64,000 bases of DNA from RYN-230 sp963770535 (GTDB lineage: Bacteria; Actinomycetota; Actinomycetes; Streptosporangiales; Streptosporangiaceae). The notes under the pieces are model-generated. The model saw only the letters and a list, made by a program, of their open reading frames with translations. It had not been told where the DNA came from and did no database searches. The DNA lies in contig CAVYPZ010000003.1 in the NCBI GenBank assembly GCA_963770535.1, positions 3,162,001 through 3,226,000 on the forward strand, in the 5' to 3' direction. The position numbers and the translations under genes are program-made. Shown here piece after piece: positions 1 to 8,833 of the stretch (positions within the stretch are counted from its first letter, which is position 1; every line of letters starts with the position of its first letter).

Positions 1-506
1 CCTGCGCAGCTTCGCGGAGGACCTGGCCGGGCAGGGAGCCGAGATCAGCACGAGGCTGCTCGCCGCCGCGGTCATCACCCCGCCGGAGCAGGTCGGGGCC
101 CGGCTCGGCGGCCCCGGCCAGGTGCTGCGGCTGAGGCGGCTGCGGCTGGCCGGCGACCGGCCGCTGATCGTGCAGACGTCCTACCTGCCCCTGCCGCTGG
201 CCTCCGCCCTCGACCCGGCGGAGCTGGGCCCGGCGCGGCCTGTACACGCTGCTGGCCGGGCACGGGCTCGCGGTCACCCGGGCCACGGAAACGATCAGCC
301 CGGGTGCCCTGGGGACCCTCGAGGCCGGCTGCCTGGGCCGCCCGGCGGGCAGTCCCGCGCTGCTCAGCCACCGGGTCAGCTTCACCGCGGCCGGGCTGGC
401 CGTGGTGGACGATCACGCGGTGCTGCCCGGCGACAGCGTGGCCATCACCGCCAGCCGTTCCGCCGGCCACCTGGACGTCCGCTACTCCCTGCGCACCGGC
501 CCCTGA
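1..506 (+). pseudogene. GntR-family regulator, C-terminal ligand-binding (UTRA) domain, frameshifted and cut by window edge
   Basis: Reading from base 2 gives an HutC/UTRA-type effector domain (AEDLAGQG..., then LRLRRLRLAGDRPLIVQTSYLP). The frame holds to about base 239. The homologous text then continues one base later (LYTLLAGHGLAVTRATETISP... to DVRYSLRTGP) and stops at 504-506. A one-base slip near 235-242 therefore breaks the gene. The DNA-binding half lies outside the window. UTRA domains bind small metabolites and control neighbouring catabolic or transport genes; the effector cannot be told from sequence. It converges on the stress-protein gene. The slip could be an assembly error. 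Confidence 0.7.
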
Positions 507-528
507 AGGCCCCGCTGGGCCCAGGCGG

Positions 529-987
529 TCAGCGGTGATGGTGGCGCGGCGGCCGGATGACGGTCACCGGCCCGTGCGCATGATGCACGCAGTAGGTGCT
601 GACCGAGCCGAGCAGTGCGTCGGCGAACCCGGCGTGCCCGCGGCTGCCCACGACCAGCAGGTCCGCCCCTTCGGACGCCTGGACCAGGACATTCGGCGGG
701 TAGCCCTCGACCACCCGCGCCTGCACCCAGTCCGGCCATTCCGGCCCGAACACCTCGTTCAGCCCGTCGTGGAGGGTCTTCTCGGCGATCGAGCCGAAGT
801 CGGCGCTGTCCACCCCGACCGGGGCCCAGCCGAAGAACGCCGGGTACTGCCAGGCGGTGACCGCCTCCAGCGTGGCCCCGTCGTACCGGGCCTGCCGGGC
901 CGCCCACTGCAGCGCGTGCGCTGACCCGGCCGACCCGTCCACCCCGACCACGATCCGGGGGCGGTGCCCGCTGCCCGTGTCACTCAT
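529..987 (-). CDS. Universal stress protein (UspA domain)
   Basis: A 152-residue single-domain protein. The N-terminal RIVVGVDGSAGSAHAL strand and the nucleotide-binding signature VVGSRGHAGFADALLGSVSTYCVHHAHGPVTVIRP are classic for ATP-binding Usp proteins (G-2x-G-9x-G-S/T). Its start overlaps the arcC stop by 4 bases, so it is the last gene of the arginine deiminase operon. In actinobacteria such proteins belong to hypoxia or dormancy regulons (DevR/DosR type), which fits co-expression with an anaerobic ATP-generating pathway. It ends in a His-rich tail (PPRHHHR). Its precise partner is unknown. Confidence 0.9.
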   Translation of the reverse strand: MSDTGSGHRPRIVVGVDGSAGSAHALQWAARQARYDGATLEAVTAWQYPAFFGWAPVGVDSADFGSIAEKTLHDGLNEVFGPEWPDWVQARVVEGYPPNVLVQASEGADLLVVGSRGHAGFADALLGSVSTYCVHHAHGPVTVIRPPRHHHR

Positions 988-1967
988 GGTGCCCCATCCT
1001 TCACTATCGTTCCGGCGCTGCCGTCCAGCAGGGCCCGGGCATCGCCGAGCCGCCCGATCGCAGCCATCCCGCCGGTCGCCGCGGCGAACCGGCAGGCCGC
1101 CTCCACCTTGGGGCCCATCGAGCCGGCCGGGAACGCGCCGGCCTGCAGCCGGCCGCGCAGCTGCGCGGGGGTGGCCCGGCGGATGGGCCGGGCGTCCTGC
1201 GTGCCGTAGCCCTCCTGGACGGCGGCGACGTCGGTCAGCAGCAGCAGGGCGTCGGCGCCGACCTCCTGCGCCAGCAGCGCCGCGGTGAGGTCCTTGTCCA
1301 CGACCGCCTCGACCCCGCGGAACCCGCCCTCCCCGTCGGCCACGACCGGGATGCCTCCCCCGCCGGCGCAGATGACGGTGACGCCGCGGCTGGCCAGCAG
1401 CCTGATCATGTCCAGCTCGATCAGGGCGGCCGGCTCGGGTGAGGGCACGACCCGCCGCCAGGCCTGACCGTCGCGGCGCACCTCCCAGCCGTGCCTGGCG
1501 GCCAGCCGGGACGCGGTGGCCTGGTCATACACCGGGCCGACGAACTTGGCCGGCGCGCCGAACGCCGGGTCATCCGCCTTGACGAGGGTCCGGCAGATGA
1601 GGCAGGCCGCGGGCTTGGCCGCCGGGCCGCCGTGCGCGGCGCCGCGGCCGGCGACGCCCCGCCGCTGGGCGTCGCGGGCCGCGGCCCGCTCCAGGGCCTG
1701 GACCAGCCAGTAGCCGATCATGCCCTGGGTCTGCGCGCCGAGCACGTCGAACGGGTAGGGGTGCGACAGCGACGGATCGCCGGCGCTCTCCACCGCGAGC
1801 ACGCCGACCTGCGGCCCGTTCCCGTGGGTGATGATCATGTCGTGCTCGCGCAGGAGGGGGCTGAGCGCGGCCGCCGCGCGGGCGATGTGCGATTCCTGGA
1901 TGTCGGAGTCGGGCGCCTCGCCACGTTCCAGGAGCGCGTTGCCGCCCAGCGCGGCGACCACCTTCAT
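984..1967 (-). CDS. arcC: Carbamate kinase
   Basis: 327 residues; the normal size is about 310-330. It makes ATP from ADP and carbamoyl phosphate in the last step of the arginine deiminase pathway. Signatures of the amino-acid kinase fold are visible: MKVVAALGGNALLERG at the N-terminus, ITHGNGPQVG, VICAGGGGIPVV, VVDKDLTAALLA and the late GSMGPKVEAACRF. The start codon overlaps the arcB stop in an ATGA, so translation is probably coupled. An acidic/Gly-rich GEGG loop follows the GGGG motif. All key motifs look intact. Confidence 0.95.
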   Translation of the reverse strand: MKVVAALGGNALLERGEAPDSDIQESHIARAAAALSPLLREHDMIITHGNGPQVGVLAVESAGDPSLSHPYPFDVLGAQTQGMIGYWLVQALERAAARDAQRRGVAGRGAAHGGPAAKPAACLICRTLVKADDPAFGAPAKFVGPVYDQATASRLAARHGWEVRRDGQAWRRVVPSPEPAALIELDMIRLLASRGVTVICAGGGGIPVVADGEGGFRGVEAVVDKDLTAALLAQEVGADALLLLTDVAAVQEGYGTQDARPIRRATPAQLRGRLQAGAFPAGSMGPKVEAACRFAAATGGMAAIGRLGDARALLDGSAGTIVKDGAP

Positions 1968-3040
1968 GACTGCTTTCCCAGGGTCGCGACCATGACCGCC
2001 TTGATCGTGTGCATCCGGTTCTCGGCCTGGTCGAACACCACCGAGGCCGGGGACTCGAAGACCTCGTCGGTGACCTCCAGCGCGGTCAGGCCGCGCCGCT
2101 GGTAGATCTGCTCGCCGACCCTGGTCTCCCGGTTGTGCAGGGCGGGCAGGCAGTGCATGAATTTCACCGCCGGGTTCCCCGTCGCGGCCAGCAGGCCCGC
2201 GTTGACCTGGTAGTCCAGCAGCAGGTCGATCCGCTTATCCCACTCCCCGGGCGGCTCGCCCATGGACACCCACACGTCGGTGTACAGGAAGTCGGCGCCA
2301 GCCACCGCGGCCCTGACGTCCTCGGTCACGGTCAGCGCCGCGCCGGAGCGGGCGGCCAGGCCCCGGGCGATCTGCTGGACGGCGGGCGACGGCTGCAGCT
2401 GCGCCGGGGCGCAGATCCGCGTATCCATGCCCAGCAGGGCCCCGGTGACCAGCAGCGAGTTCGCGGTGTTGTTCCGGGCGTCGCCCAGATAACACCACGA
2501 CACCCCGGTGAGCGGCCGGTCAGTGTGATCACGGACGGTCAGCACGTCGGCCAGCATCTGGGTGGGATGCCACTCGTCGGTCAGGCCGTTCCACACGGGG
2601 ACCCCGGAGAACCGGCCCAGGATCTCGGCGGACTCCTGGGCGAACCCGCGGTACTCGATGCCGTCGAACATGCGGCCCAGCACCCGGGCGGTGTCCTTCA
2701 TCGACTCCTTGTCGCCAATGTGTGATCCCTCCGGCCCGAAATAGGTGACGTGCGCACCTTCGTCGTACGCGGCCACCTCGAAGGCTGACCGTGTCCGGGT
2801 GGACGCCTTCTCGAAGATCAGCGCGATGTTGCAGCCGGCCAGCCGTCCGCCCGGGCGCCCCGGCGGGCCGCCCGGGCCGGCGGCTGGGTCGCCGGCGGGA
2901 CCGCCGCCCAGGCGGCCCGCGCGCTTCTCAGCGCGCAGGCGGCCGCCCAGGTTGACCAGGTAGAGGAACTCCTCCGGGGTGAAGTCGATCTCCTTCAGCA
3001 GGTTCCGCCCGTGGAGGTCGATCTGTCCGTGCGGGTCCAT
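1964..3040 (-). CDS. arcB: Ornithine carbamoyltransferase (catabolic)
   Basis: Splits citrulline phosphorolytically into ornithine and carbamoyl phosphate for the carbamate kinase downstream. The carbamoyl-phosphate motif (FEKASTRTRSAFEVA), the DEWHPTQMLADVLT segment and the ornithine-side HCLPALHN motif are present. I chose the ATG at 3040 because AGGAG lies 5 bases upstream (3046-3050); a GTG at 3067 would overlap arcA. A Gly/Pro-rich insert (GGGPAGDPAAGPGGPPGRPG) sits at about residues 42-65, before the first core strand, and is unusual for this compact enzyme. Location in the arc operon supports the catabolic role over arginine synthesis. Confidence 0.93.
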   Translation of the reverse strand: MDPHGQIDLHGRNLLKEIDFTPEEFLYLVNLGGRLRAEKRAGRLGGGPAGDPAAGPGGPPGRPGGRLAGCNIALIFEKASTRTRSAFEVAAYDEGAHVTYFGPEGSHIGDKESMKDTARVLGRMFDGIEYRGFAQESAEILGRFSGVPVWNGLTDEWHPTQMLADVLTVRDHTDRPLTGVSWCYLGDARNNTANSLLVTGALLGMDTRICAPAQLQPSPAVQQIARGLAARSGAALTVTEDVRAAVAGADFLYTDVWVSMGEPPGEWDKRIDLLLDYQVNAGLLAATGNPAVKFMHCLPALHNRETRVGEQIYQRRGLTALEVTDEVFESPASVVFDQAENRMHTIKAVMVATLGKQS

Positions 3041-3053
3041 CTCGGCTCCTCGG

Positions 3054-4274
3054 CTAGGCAGGGTCACGCTCGATCGGGCAGGTCATGCAGCGCGGCCCGC
3101 CCCGGCCCCGGCCGAGTTCCTCGCCGGGCACGGTCACCACCTCGAGGCCGTGCTTGCGCAGCATGGTGTTGGTGGCGACGTTGCGGTCGTAGCCGACGAT
3201 GACGCCGGGGGCCACGGCCAGGTAGTTGGTGCCATCGTCCCACTGCTCGCGCTCCGCGGCCCGGACGTCCTCGTCCGTGGCCAGCACGGTTACCTTGTCG
3301 ACCTTCAGCGCCCCGGCCAGCGCGGCCCAGAAATCGTCGTTCGGGGTCACCCGCAGCGCCATGAGATCGTCGGCGGGCCGGACCGTCCAGGACCGCATCG
3401 CGCGGTCGAAGTACGGGTACAGCACGAACGTGCCCGGCTCGACCATGGTCATCACGGTGTCGAGATGCATCATCGCGTGCGACTGGGGCAGCTCGACGGC
3501 GATCACCTGGTCCACCTGCCCGCTGGCGAACAGCGCCCGGGACAGGATCTCCACCGCCATCGGCGTGGTCCGCTCCCCCATGCCGATCAGCACCGACCGG
3601 TCGCCGATCACGTGGACGTCGCCGCCCTCGATGCTGGCCGGCAGGTGGGTGGCGTCGTCGGCGCCGTAATACGTGACGAAGCCCGACGCCTTGAACAGCG
3701 GGTGGTAGCGGTAGATCGCCTGGATATGCACGGTCTCCCGCTGGCGGGCGGGCTTGGCCATCGGGTTGATGGACACGCCCCCGTACACCCAGCAGGAGTT
3801 GTCCCGCGGGAACAGGTGGTTGGGCAGCGGGGGCAGGACGAAGTCGTCGGTGCGGAGCATGTCCCACCGCAGGCTGGTGGCCCGCAGCGGCCCCAGGTCG
3901 GCCTTGAGCACGCCGCCGACCAGGTACCCGGCCAGGCCGGGCCCGTCCAGGTCGTCGAACAGGCGGCGGACCGGGTCCACCAGCGCGGGGCCCAGGATCT
4001 CCGGGGTGCAGACCCGGTCGAGCACGAAACCGCGCCCCTCGGGGTCCTCCAGCACATCGGCGAGCAGCTGCCCGAAGTAGTGCACCCGCACGCCCTTGTC
4101 GCGCAGGACCTCGGTGAACACGTCGTGCTCTTCCTTGGCCTTCCGCGCCCACATGACGTCGTCGAACAGGAGCCCGCGGATGTTCTGCGGGGTGAGCCGG
4201 GCCAGTTCCAGCCCGGGCCGGTGCACGATGACCTGCCGCAGCCGGCCGACCTCTGAGTACACGCCCACGTTCAT
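3054..4274 (-). CDS. arcA: Arginine deiminase
   Basis: 406 residues, the usual family length. It hydrolyses arginine to citrulline and ammonia. The N-terminus (GVYSEVGRLRQVIVHRPGLEL) and the guanidino-modifying fold motifs are clear: FTEVL, IEGGDVHVIGDRSVLIG, HLDTVMTMVEPGTFVLYP. The nucleophilic Cys is near the C-terminus in RCMTCPIERD. Its start overlaps the permease stop by 4 bases (ATGA), and arcB starts 13 bases after its own stop. All catalytic segments appear intact. Confidence 0.95.
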   Translation of the reverse strand: MNVGVYSEVGRLRQVIVHRPGLELARLTPQNIRGLLFDDVMWARKAKEEHDVFTEVLRDKGVRVHYFGQLLADVLEDPEGRGFVLDRVCTPEILGPALVDPVRRLFDDLDGPGLAGYLVGGVLKADLGPLRATSLRWDMLRTDDFVLPPLPNHLFPRDNSCWVYGGVSINPMAKPARQRETVHIQAIYRYHPLFKASGFVTYYGADDATHLPASIEGGDVHVIGDRSVLIGMGERTTPMAVEILSRALFASGQVDQVIAVELPQSHAMMHLDTVMTMVEPGTFVLYPYFDRAMRSWTVRPADDLMALRVTPNDDFWAALAGALKVDKVTVLATDEDVRAAEREQWDDGTNYLAVAPGVIVGYDRNVATNTMLRKHGLEVVTVPGEELGRGRGGPRCMTCPIERDPA

Positions 4275-5812
4275 CGCGCTGCCTCCTCGATCTGCGTGGT
4301 GCCGCTGTCGCCCGGCTCCGCGACCTGGCCGTCACGCTCGCGCCGGGCCTTGAGGAATGCGTAGAGAACCACGCCGATCAGCACGACCACCAGCGCCTGG
4401 TACACGGCGGCGTAGCCGGCGGCGAACGTGACCCACATCGAGAACAGGACGCTCACGCCGCTGATCACCAGGTCCCGCAGCAGGGCCCAGCCCTGCACCC
4501 GGCGGCGCCTGGAGACCAGGTAGGTCAGCTGGGCGCAGGCCGAGAACAGGTACGGGATGGCCACGGTGACCACGGTGAGGGCGACCAGCTCGGTGAATAC
4601 CGTCAGCCCGGTCGCGGTGGTGTAACTCCACAGCATGAGCAGCGACGGCAGCAGGGCCGCGGTGATGATGCCGAACCACGCGGTGCCCTTGCGGTCGGTC
4701 CAGGAGAACGGCTTCGGGAACAGCCCGTCGCTCGCGGCGGCCCGGGCCACCTCGGTGGTCACCAGGGTCCAGCCGTTCAGCGCGCCGATACCGGACACGA
4801 CCGCCAGCGCGGCGACCAGCTTCCCGGCCCACGCGCCACCGCTGAAGATCGACTGGAACGCGGTGACGAACGGCGCGCCGTTGTTGACCAGCGCATGGTG
4901 CGCCACCAGGCCCATCACGGCGGCCGACACGGCCAGGTACACGATCGCGCTGGCTGCGGTGCCGAGCAGGGAGGCGCGGCCCACGTTCCGGCGCGGGTCC
5001 TTCACCCGCTTGGCGGTGATCGCCGCGACCTCGACGCCGATGAAGGAGAACAGCGCCACGCCGGCGGCGATGCCGATCGCGGAGTACAGGCTGCCGCCCG
5101 ACATGTTGAACCCGCCGAAGTTCGCGTTCCTGACGAAGAACCAGCCCACGACGCCGACGAACAGCAGCGGGACGAACTTGAGTATCACGGTGAGGTTCTG
5201 GAACCAGGCCATCTGCCGCACGCCGGCCAGGTTGACCGCGGCGGGGACCCACAGGCCCAGCAGGGCGATGCCCCAGTTGGTCATGGCCGATGGGTGGGTG
5301 ATGCCGAACAGGGCGTCGACGTAGAAGACCCAGGACGCGACGATGGCCGCGTTGCCGGCCCAGCACTGGACCCAGTAGCACCAGCCGGTCAGGTAGCCGG
5401 CGAAGTCGCCGAACTCATACCGGGCGTAGGCGTACAGCCCGCCGTCGGAGTTGGGGACCCGCTTGGTCAGCTGGCCGAACAGGATGGCCAGCACCGTGGC
5501 GCCGACCGCGATGACGGCCAGGACGAGCAGTGAACTGGTCCCGGCGCCGGCCAGCACGGCTGGCATGGTGAACACGCCGGTCCCGATGATGCTGCCGATG
5601 ACCAGGCCGGTCGCCGACGTCAGCCCGAGAGCCCGCGCCTTCTGCTCGTTGCGCGGCGACGTTCCTGGCGGCAACGACGACGGCGGGGGTTCATGACCCG
5701 GAGGCTCATGACCCGGAGGCTCATGACCGGGAGTTCCGTGGTCCGGGGTGTGGTGATCCGGAGTTTCGTGATGCGGCAGCCACCGCAAATGGCTGCGAGT
5801 CGCAGTTGACAT
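4271..5812 (-). CDS. APC-family amino acid permease, probable arginine/ornithine exchanger
   Basis: A polytopic membrane protein of about 513 residues with roughly 12 hydrophobic segments. The first is TGLVIGSIIGTGVFTMPAVLAGAG, the glycine-rich APC substrate motif. As first gene of the arc operon it most likely exchanges arginine for ornithine (ArcD role), although by sequence it belongs to the APC superfamily. The ATG at 5812 is preceded by AAGGGGG six bases upstream; longer starts at 5929 are less likely. The cytoplasmic N-terminus holds a repeat GHEPP x3 preceded by His/Pro-rich text, from a short DNA tandem repeat near 5690-5730. Substrate is inferred from context. Confidence 0.85.
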   Translation of the reverse strand: MSTATRSHLRWLPHHETPDHHTPDHGTPGHEPPGHEPPGHEPPPSSLPPGTSPRNEQKARALGLTSATGLVIGSIIGTGVFTMPAVLAGAGTSSLLVLAVIAVGATVLAILFGQLTKRVPNSDGGLYAYARYEFGDFAGYLTGWCYWVQCWAGNAAIVASWVFYVDALFGITHPSAMTNWGIALLGLWVPAAVNLAGVRQMAWFQNLTVILKFVPLLFVGVVGWFFVRNANFGGFNMSGGSLYSAIGIAAGVALFSFIGVEVAAITAKRVKDPRRNVGRASLLGTAASAIVYLAVSAAVMGLVAHHALVNNGAPFVTAFQSIFSGGAWAGKLVAALAVVSGIGALNGWTLVTTEVARAAASDGLFPKPFSWTDRKGTAWFGIITAALLPSLLMLWSYTTATGLTVFTELVALTVVTVAIPYLFSACAQLTYLVSRRRRVQGWALLRDLVISGVSVLFSMWVTFAAGYAAVYQALVVVLIGVVLYAFLKARRERDGQVAEPGDSGTTQIEEAAR

Positions 5813-5901
5813 AGCAACCCCCTTCAGCATGCTGGGCAGGCGGCCGCTCGGGGCGGAGACCTGCTCCTCTGCCAGCGTGCTCCGCGGGGGAAACATGATC
5901 A

Positions 5902-5921
5902 CAGAGACATAAGTCCCGCTC
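5902..5921 (-). promoter_or_regulatory. Possible DevR/DosR-like box upstream of the arc operon
   Basis: On the minus strand this reads GCGGGACTTATGTCTCTG, an imperfect palindrome resembling the DevR consensus GGGACT...AGTCCC. It lies about 90-110 bases before the permease start, a reasonable operator position. The stress protein and anaerobic arginine catabolism downstream match known DevR-type targets. One half-site is degenerate, so this is a suggestion only. Confidence 0.35.
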
Positions 5922-5982
5922 TGCGGCAACCAAGGTCATCTGTCCAGGAATCGCAGGTTAACGGCGGGTTTGATGCCCAGCC

Positions 5983-6092
5983 GAGGGCGGCCCCGGCCGG
6001 CCCAGACGGCGGACGCCGGGCCCGGCCGAGGGCGGCCCGGCCGAGGGCGGCCCGGCCAAGGCGGCCCGGCCAAGGCGGCCCGGCCCAGACGC
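5983..6092. repeat. GC-rich short tandem repeats between the arc operon and the ABC transporter
   Basis: Repeated units built on GAGGGCGGCCCGGCC and AAGGCGGCCCGGCC occur five or so times just past the end of the transporter permease gene. No gene is visible here. The array could fold strongly and serve as a transcription end, or simply be slippage DNA. Confidence 0.6.
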
Positions 6093-6094
6093 GG

Positions 6095-7825
6095 TCAGCC
6101 GGCCCGCAGGCGTCCCGCGCGGCGGGCGGCGTAGGCACCCAGCCCCGCTGCGAGCCCGGCGCCGATCACCAGCGCGCGGGCGAGCGGGGCCGGGCCGGGC
6201 GAGCGGAGCACGCCGGACACCAGCACGGTCATGGGCAGCACGGCGAGCACCGTGCCCCACGCGTACCAGAACAGGATGCTCAGGGCGGCGGTGTTGCCCA
6301 CCGGGGTGTCGGCCCCCACGAACAGGGATGGGGAGAAGCTGCCCCGGAAGGCGTTGACCAGCGCGCCGCCGACGAGCACCGGGATGGTGACCACGAGCAG
6401 GGCGAGCGGGCGCAGATCGCCCGCGGCCACGCACACCGCGGCGGCGGGGATTCCCGCCGCCGCGAGCAGCACCAGGCACGGCACCCCCGCGTGCCACCAG
6501 GCCAGCGTCTGGAAGCGGATGGGCAGCTGCACCGACCGGCGCGGGTCGTCTGCGTCCAGCCGGGCCCCCTCGCAGAGCCAGGCCGCGGCCAGGAAACCGA
6601 GGCTGAGGCCCGCCGCGACCAGCACGAGCGACACCGGCCGGCCGTGGCCGGCCACGGCGATGAGCGCGGCGGCCAGCAATGCCAGCAGGACCGCGGACAC
6701 CAGCCGGGCAGGCGAGCGGAGCAGCGCGAGCAGGTCGCGCCAGAACACGACCAGGTGCCGCCGGCGTGGCGGGGGCAGGCGGACACGGGCGCGGCGCGCG
6801 CCGCCCGCCGCGGTGTAGGCGGTGGCGACACCGCGGGTGTTCATGCTCAGCGCGGCCGCGGACATCGCGCCGAGGGTGCGGGCCCGGGCGCGGAGGGCGG
6901 CGGCGGGCACCCCGGCCGCGGCCCGGTCCGCGCAGGCCAGCGCGGCCAGCGCCGCCGCGGCGAGCAGCGCCAGGGCCAGCGGCCACCAGGGCGCCGCAGT
7001 GCCGGCCACGCCAGCGGGCACGGCGCTGGCGGGCACGGCGCTGGCGGGCACGGCGCTGGCGGGCACGGCGTGGCCTGCCACGGCGATGACTGGCTGGGCC
7101 GCCCACCCCCACGGGCCGGACCAGAGCACCACGGTGGCCACGGCGGACGGCAGCCGCCCGAACCAGGCCCAGGCGGCCAGGCCGGCGAGCAGGGCCGCGG
7201 CTGCCAGGGTCACCGGGGTGGCCGTGCGCACCCACCGCCCGGTTCGGGGATACCGCTCGATCAGGCCTGCCAGCCCGGTGGCCAGCGCGAACAGCAGGCC
7301 CATGGAGACCATCGCGGCTGCGGCCAGGCGGAGCACCCCGGCGCCGGACCGGCCGCCCAGCCCGAGGGCGACCAGGGCGGCGGCGGGCACGATCCCGGCC
7401 GCCACGCCGACCAGCAGGGCGCCGGCCGCGGACCCGCGGAACCGGGGACGCAGCAGCCTGCGGCGGGACACGGGCGTGCCGAGCAGCCAGTCCGCGGTGG
7501 CCTGCGGCACCGTGACCGGGCCGCGCCACAGGGCGTCACGCAGCAGCACCAGGAACACCAGCAGCGCCAGCGCGGTGAGCGCGGCCGGGGCCGCGTGCAG
7601 CAGGCGCGGGGCCGCCTCGGTCGCGGGAGGCGGGCGGCGCAGCGCCCGGTAGGTCGTGACGATCAGGGAACCGCCGTAGCCGACGGCGATGAGCGCGGCC
7701 AGGTAGGCCCAGTAGGCCACGCTGGCCGCCTGCTTCCGGCCGCGGCCGCGGCGCAGGCCGCGCAGCAGGGAGAAGGTCGCCGCGGTGGTGTCGGGGACGG
7801 GGATGGGGTCCGGCGTCACGGTCAC
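6095..7825 (-). CDS. ABC transporter membrane subunit
   Basis: About 576 residues, mostly hydrophobic: membrane segments near the N-terminus (VAYWAYLAALIAVGYGGSLIV, LTALALLVFLVLL), several in the middle, and a last group ending PGPAPLARALVIGAGLAAGLGAYAARRAGRLRAG. The GTG at 7825 overlaps the ATPase stop in GTGA, showing a two-gene unit. A 15-bp repeat (7015-7075) encodes AVPAS repeats in a loop. The layout resembles actinobacterial exporters of unknown cargo; no substrate-binding protein is present, so export is more likely than import. Confidence 0.75.
   Translation of the reverse strand: MTVTPDPIPVPDTTAATFSLLRGLRRGRGRKQAASVAYWAYLAALIAVGYGGSLIVTTYRALRRPPPATEAAPRLLHAAPAALTALALLVFLVLLRDALWRGPVTVPQATADWLLGTPVSRRRLLRPRFRGSAAGALLVGVAAGIVPAAALVALGLGGRSGAGVLRLAAAAMVSMGLLFALATGLAGLIERYPRTGRWVRTATPVTLAAAALLAGLAAWAWFGRLPSAVATVVLWSGPWGWAAQPVIAVAGHAVPASAVPASAVPASAVPAGVAGTAAPWWPLALALLAAAALAALACADRAAAGVPAAALRARARTLGAMSAAALSMNTRGVATAYTAAGGARRARVRLPPPRRRHLVVFWRDLLALLRSPARLVSAVLLALLAAALIAVAGHGRPVSLVLVAAGLSLGFLAAAWLCEGARLDADDPRRSVQLPIRFQTLAWWHAGVPCLVLLAAAGIPAAAVCVAAGDLRPLALLVVTIPVLVGGALVNAFRGSFSPSLFVGADTPVGNTAALSILFWYAWGTVLAVLPMTVLVSGVLRSPGPAPLARALVIGAGLAAGLGAYAARRAGRLRAG
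7015..7075. repeat. 15-bp tandem repeat inside the ABC permease gene
   Basis: Four nearly perfect copies of GGGCACGGCGCTGGC. On the coding strand they give repeated Ala-Val-Pro-Ala-Ser in a loop between membrane segments. The length is a multiple of three, so copy-number change keeps frame. Confidence 0.85.
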
Positions 7826-8739
7826 CGCAGCGCCGCCAGCGTCACGTCCGGCGGCCCCTCGGCGGTGACCGCGCCCTCGCTGAGCACGATGACGTGGTCG
7901 GCGACGGCCGCGGCCAGCCCGGTGTGGTGCGTCGCTATCAGCAGGGCCGCACCCGCCTCCTTCTCGCCGTGCAGCAGGCCCCCCAGCCAGCGCCGGGCGG
8001 CGGGATCCAGGCGCTGCTCCGGCTCGTCGAGCACGAGCAGCCGGCGGGGCCGGACCAGCACGGTGGCCAGCTGCAGGGCCTGGAGCTGGCCGCTGGACAG
8101 GGAACCGGGCAGCGCCGCGGCGTGGTCGGCCAGCCGGCACTCGCCCAGCGCCCGGTCAACCAGGGCCCCTGCCCCGCGGCCTGCGCCGTGCGCCACCGCG
8201 ACGAGGAGGAGGTGCTCCCGGACGGTCAGATCCGGGTAGGCACTGACCAGGTCGCCGACCACCGCGATCTCGGTCCGGACCACCGGGTCGTCCTCGGACA
8301 TCGGCTGGCCGCCGTAGCTGATCGCGCCGGAGCTCGGCGTGTCCCGCCCGGCGGCGATGCGCAGCAGGGTCGACTTGCCGGATCCGTTCGCGCCCAGCAC
8401 GGCCACGCACTGCCCGGCGGCCAGCGTGAGATCGAGGGGCTGCAGCGCGACGCGGTCCCCGTACCGGCGGCTCACCCCGGACACGGCGAGCAGCGGCGGC
8501 CCGGCTGGGCGCGGGCCAGGCCCGCCCAGGCGCGGGCCAGGCCCACCCGGCGGCACGGGCGGCGGGCTCCCCGGCGGCACGGGCGCCTGGTTCCCCGGCG
8601 GGACAGGCGGGTTGCCCGGCGGCGCGGGCGCCTGGTTCCCCGGCGGGACAGGCGGGTTGCCCGGCGGCACGGGCGCCTGGTTCCCCGGCGGGACAGGCGG
8701 GTTGCCCGGCGGGACGGGCGGCGGGTTCTCGGGCGGCAC
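7822..8739 (-). CDS. ABC transporter ATP-binding subunit with Pro-rich N-terminal repeats
   Basis: The nucleotide-binding domain starts at LLAVSGVSRRYGDRVALQPLDL and has Walker A GANGSGKST, signature LSSGQLQALQLATVLV, Walker B RLLVLDEP and the switch His in ATHHTG. It energises the permease encoded next. Upstream of the domain is an unusual tract of VPPGN / QAPVPPGN repeats made by a 45-bp DNA repeat (about 8570-8715). The GTG at 8739 is the most economical start that keeps this tract; a start just before the ABC domain would remove it. The signature has LSSGQ rather than LSGGQ. Confidence 0.8.
   Translation of the reverse strand: MPPENPPPVPPGNPPVPPGNQAPVPPGNPPVPPGNQAPAPPGNPPVPPGNQAPVPPGSPPPVPPGGPGPRLGGPGPRPAGPPLLAVSGVSRRYGDRVALQPLDLTLAAGQCVAVLGANGSGKSTLLRIAAGRDTPSSGAISYGGQPMSEDDPVVRTEIAVVGDLVSAYPDLTVREHLLLVAVAHGAGRGAGALVDRALGECRLADHAAALPGSLSSGQLQALQLATVLVRPRRLLVLDEPEQRLDPAARRWLGGLLHGEKEAGAALLIATHHTGLAAAVADHVIVLSEGAVTAEGPPDVTLAALR
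8570..8715. repeat. 45-bp tandem repeat encoding a Pro/Gly tract
   Basis: About three copies of a 45-bp unit (minus-strand product NPPVPPGNQAPVPPG). The opposite strand is also open and would read as collagen-like GGTG repeats continuous with the DoxX frame, but that gene has its own start at 8834. Confidence 0.75.
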
Positions 8740-8833
8740 GGTGAGAGTCCACCACAGCGGCGGGCCGGCCGGCACGCCCCGGGCCGGCCCCGGTGCCGCC
8801 CGGCCGGGGTTAGAAATCGGGCTGAGCGGGCAG

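Noticed and set aside
2979..4256. Long + strand open frame opposite arcA
   Set aside because: Only a GC-bias shadow; arcA on the other strand has full family motifs and operon context.
8339..8833. Collagen-like GGTG repeats open on the + strand ahead of the DoxX gene
   Set aside because: This is the complement of the Pro-rich repeat in the ABC ATPase; DoxX has its own start at 8834.
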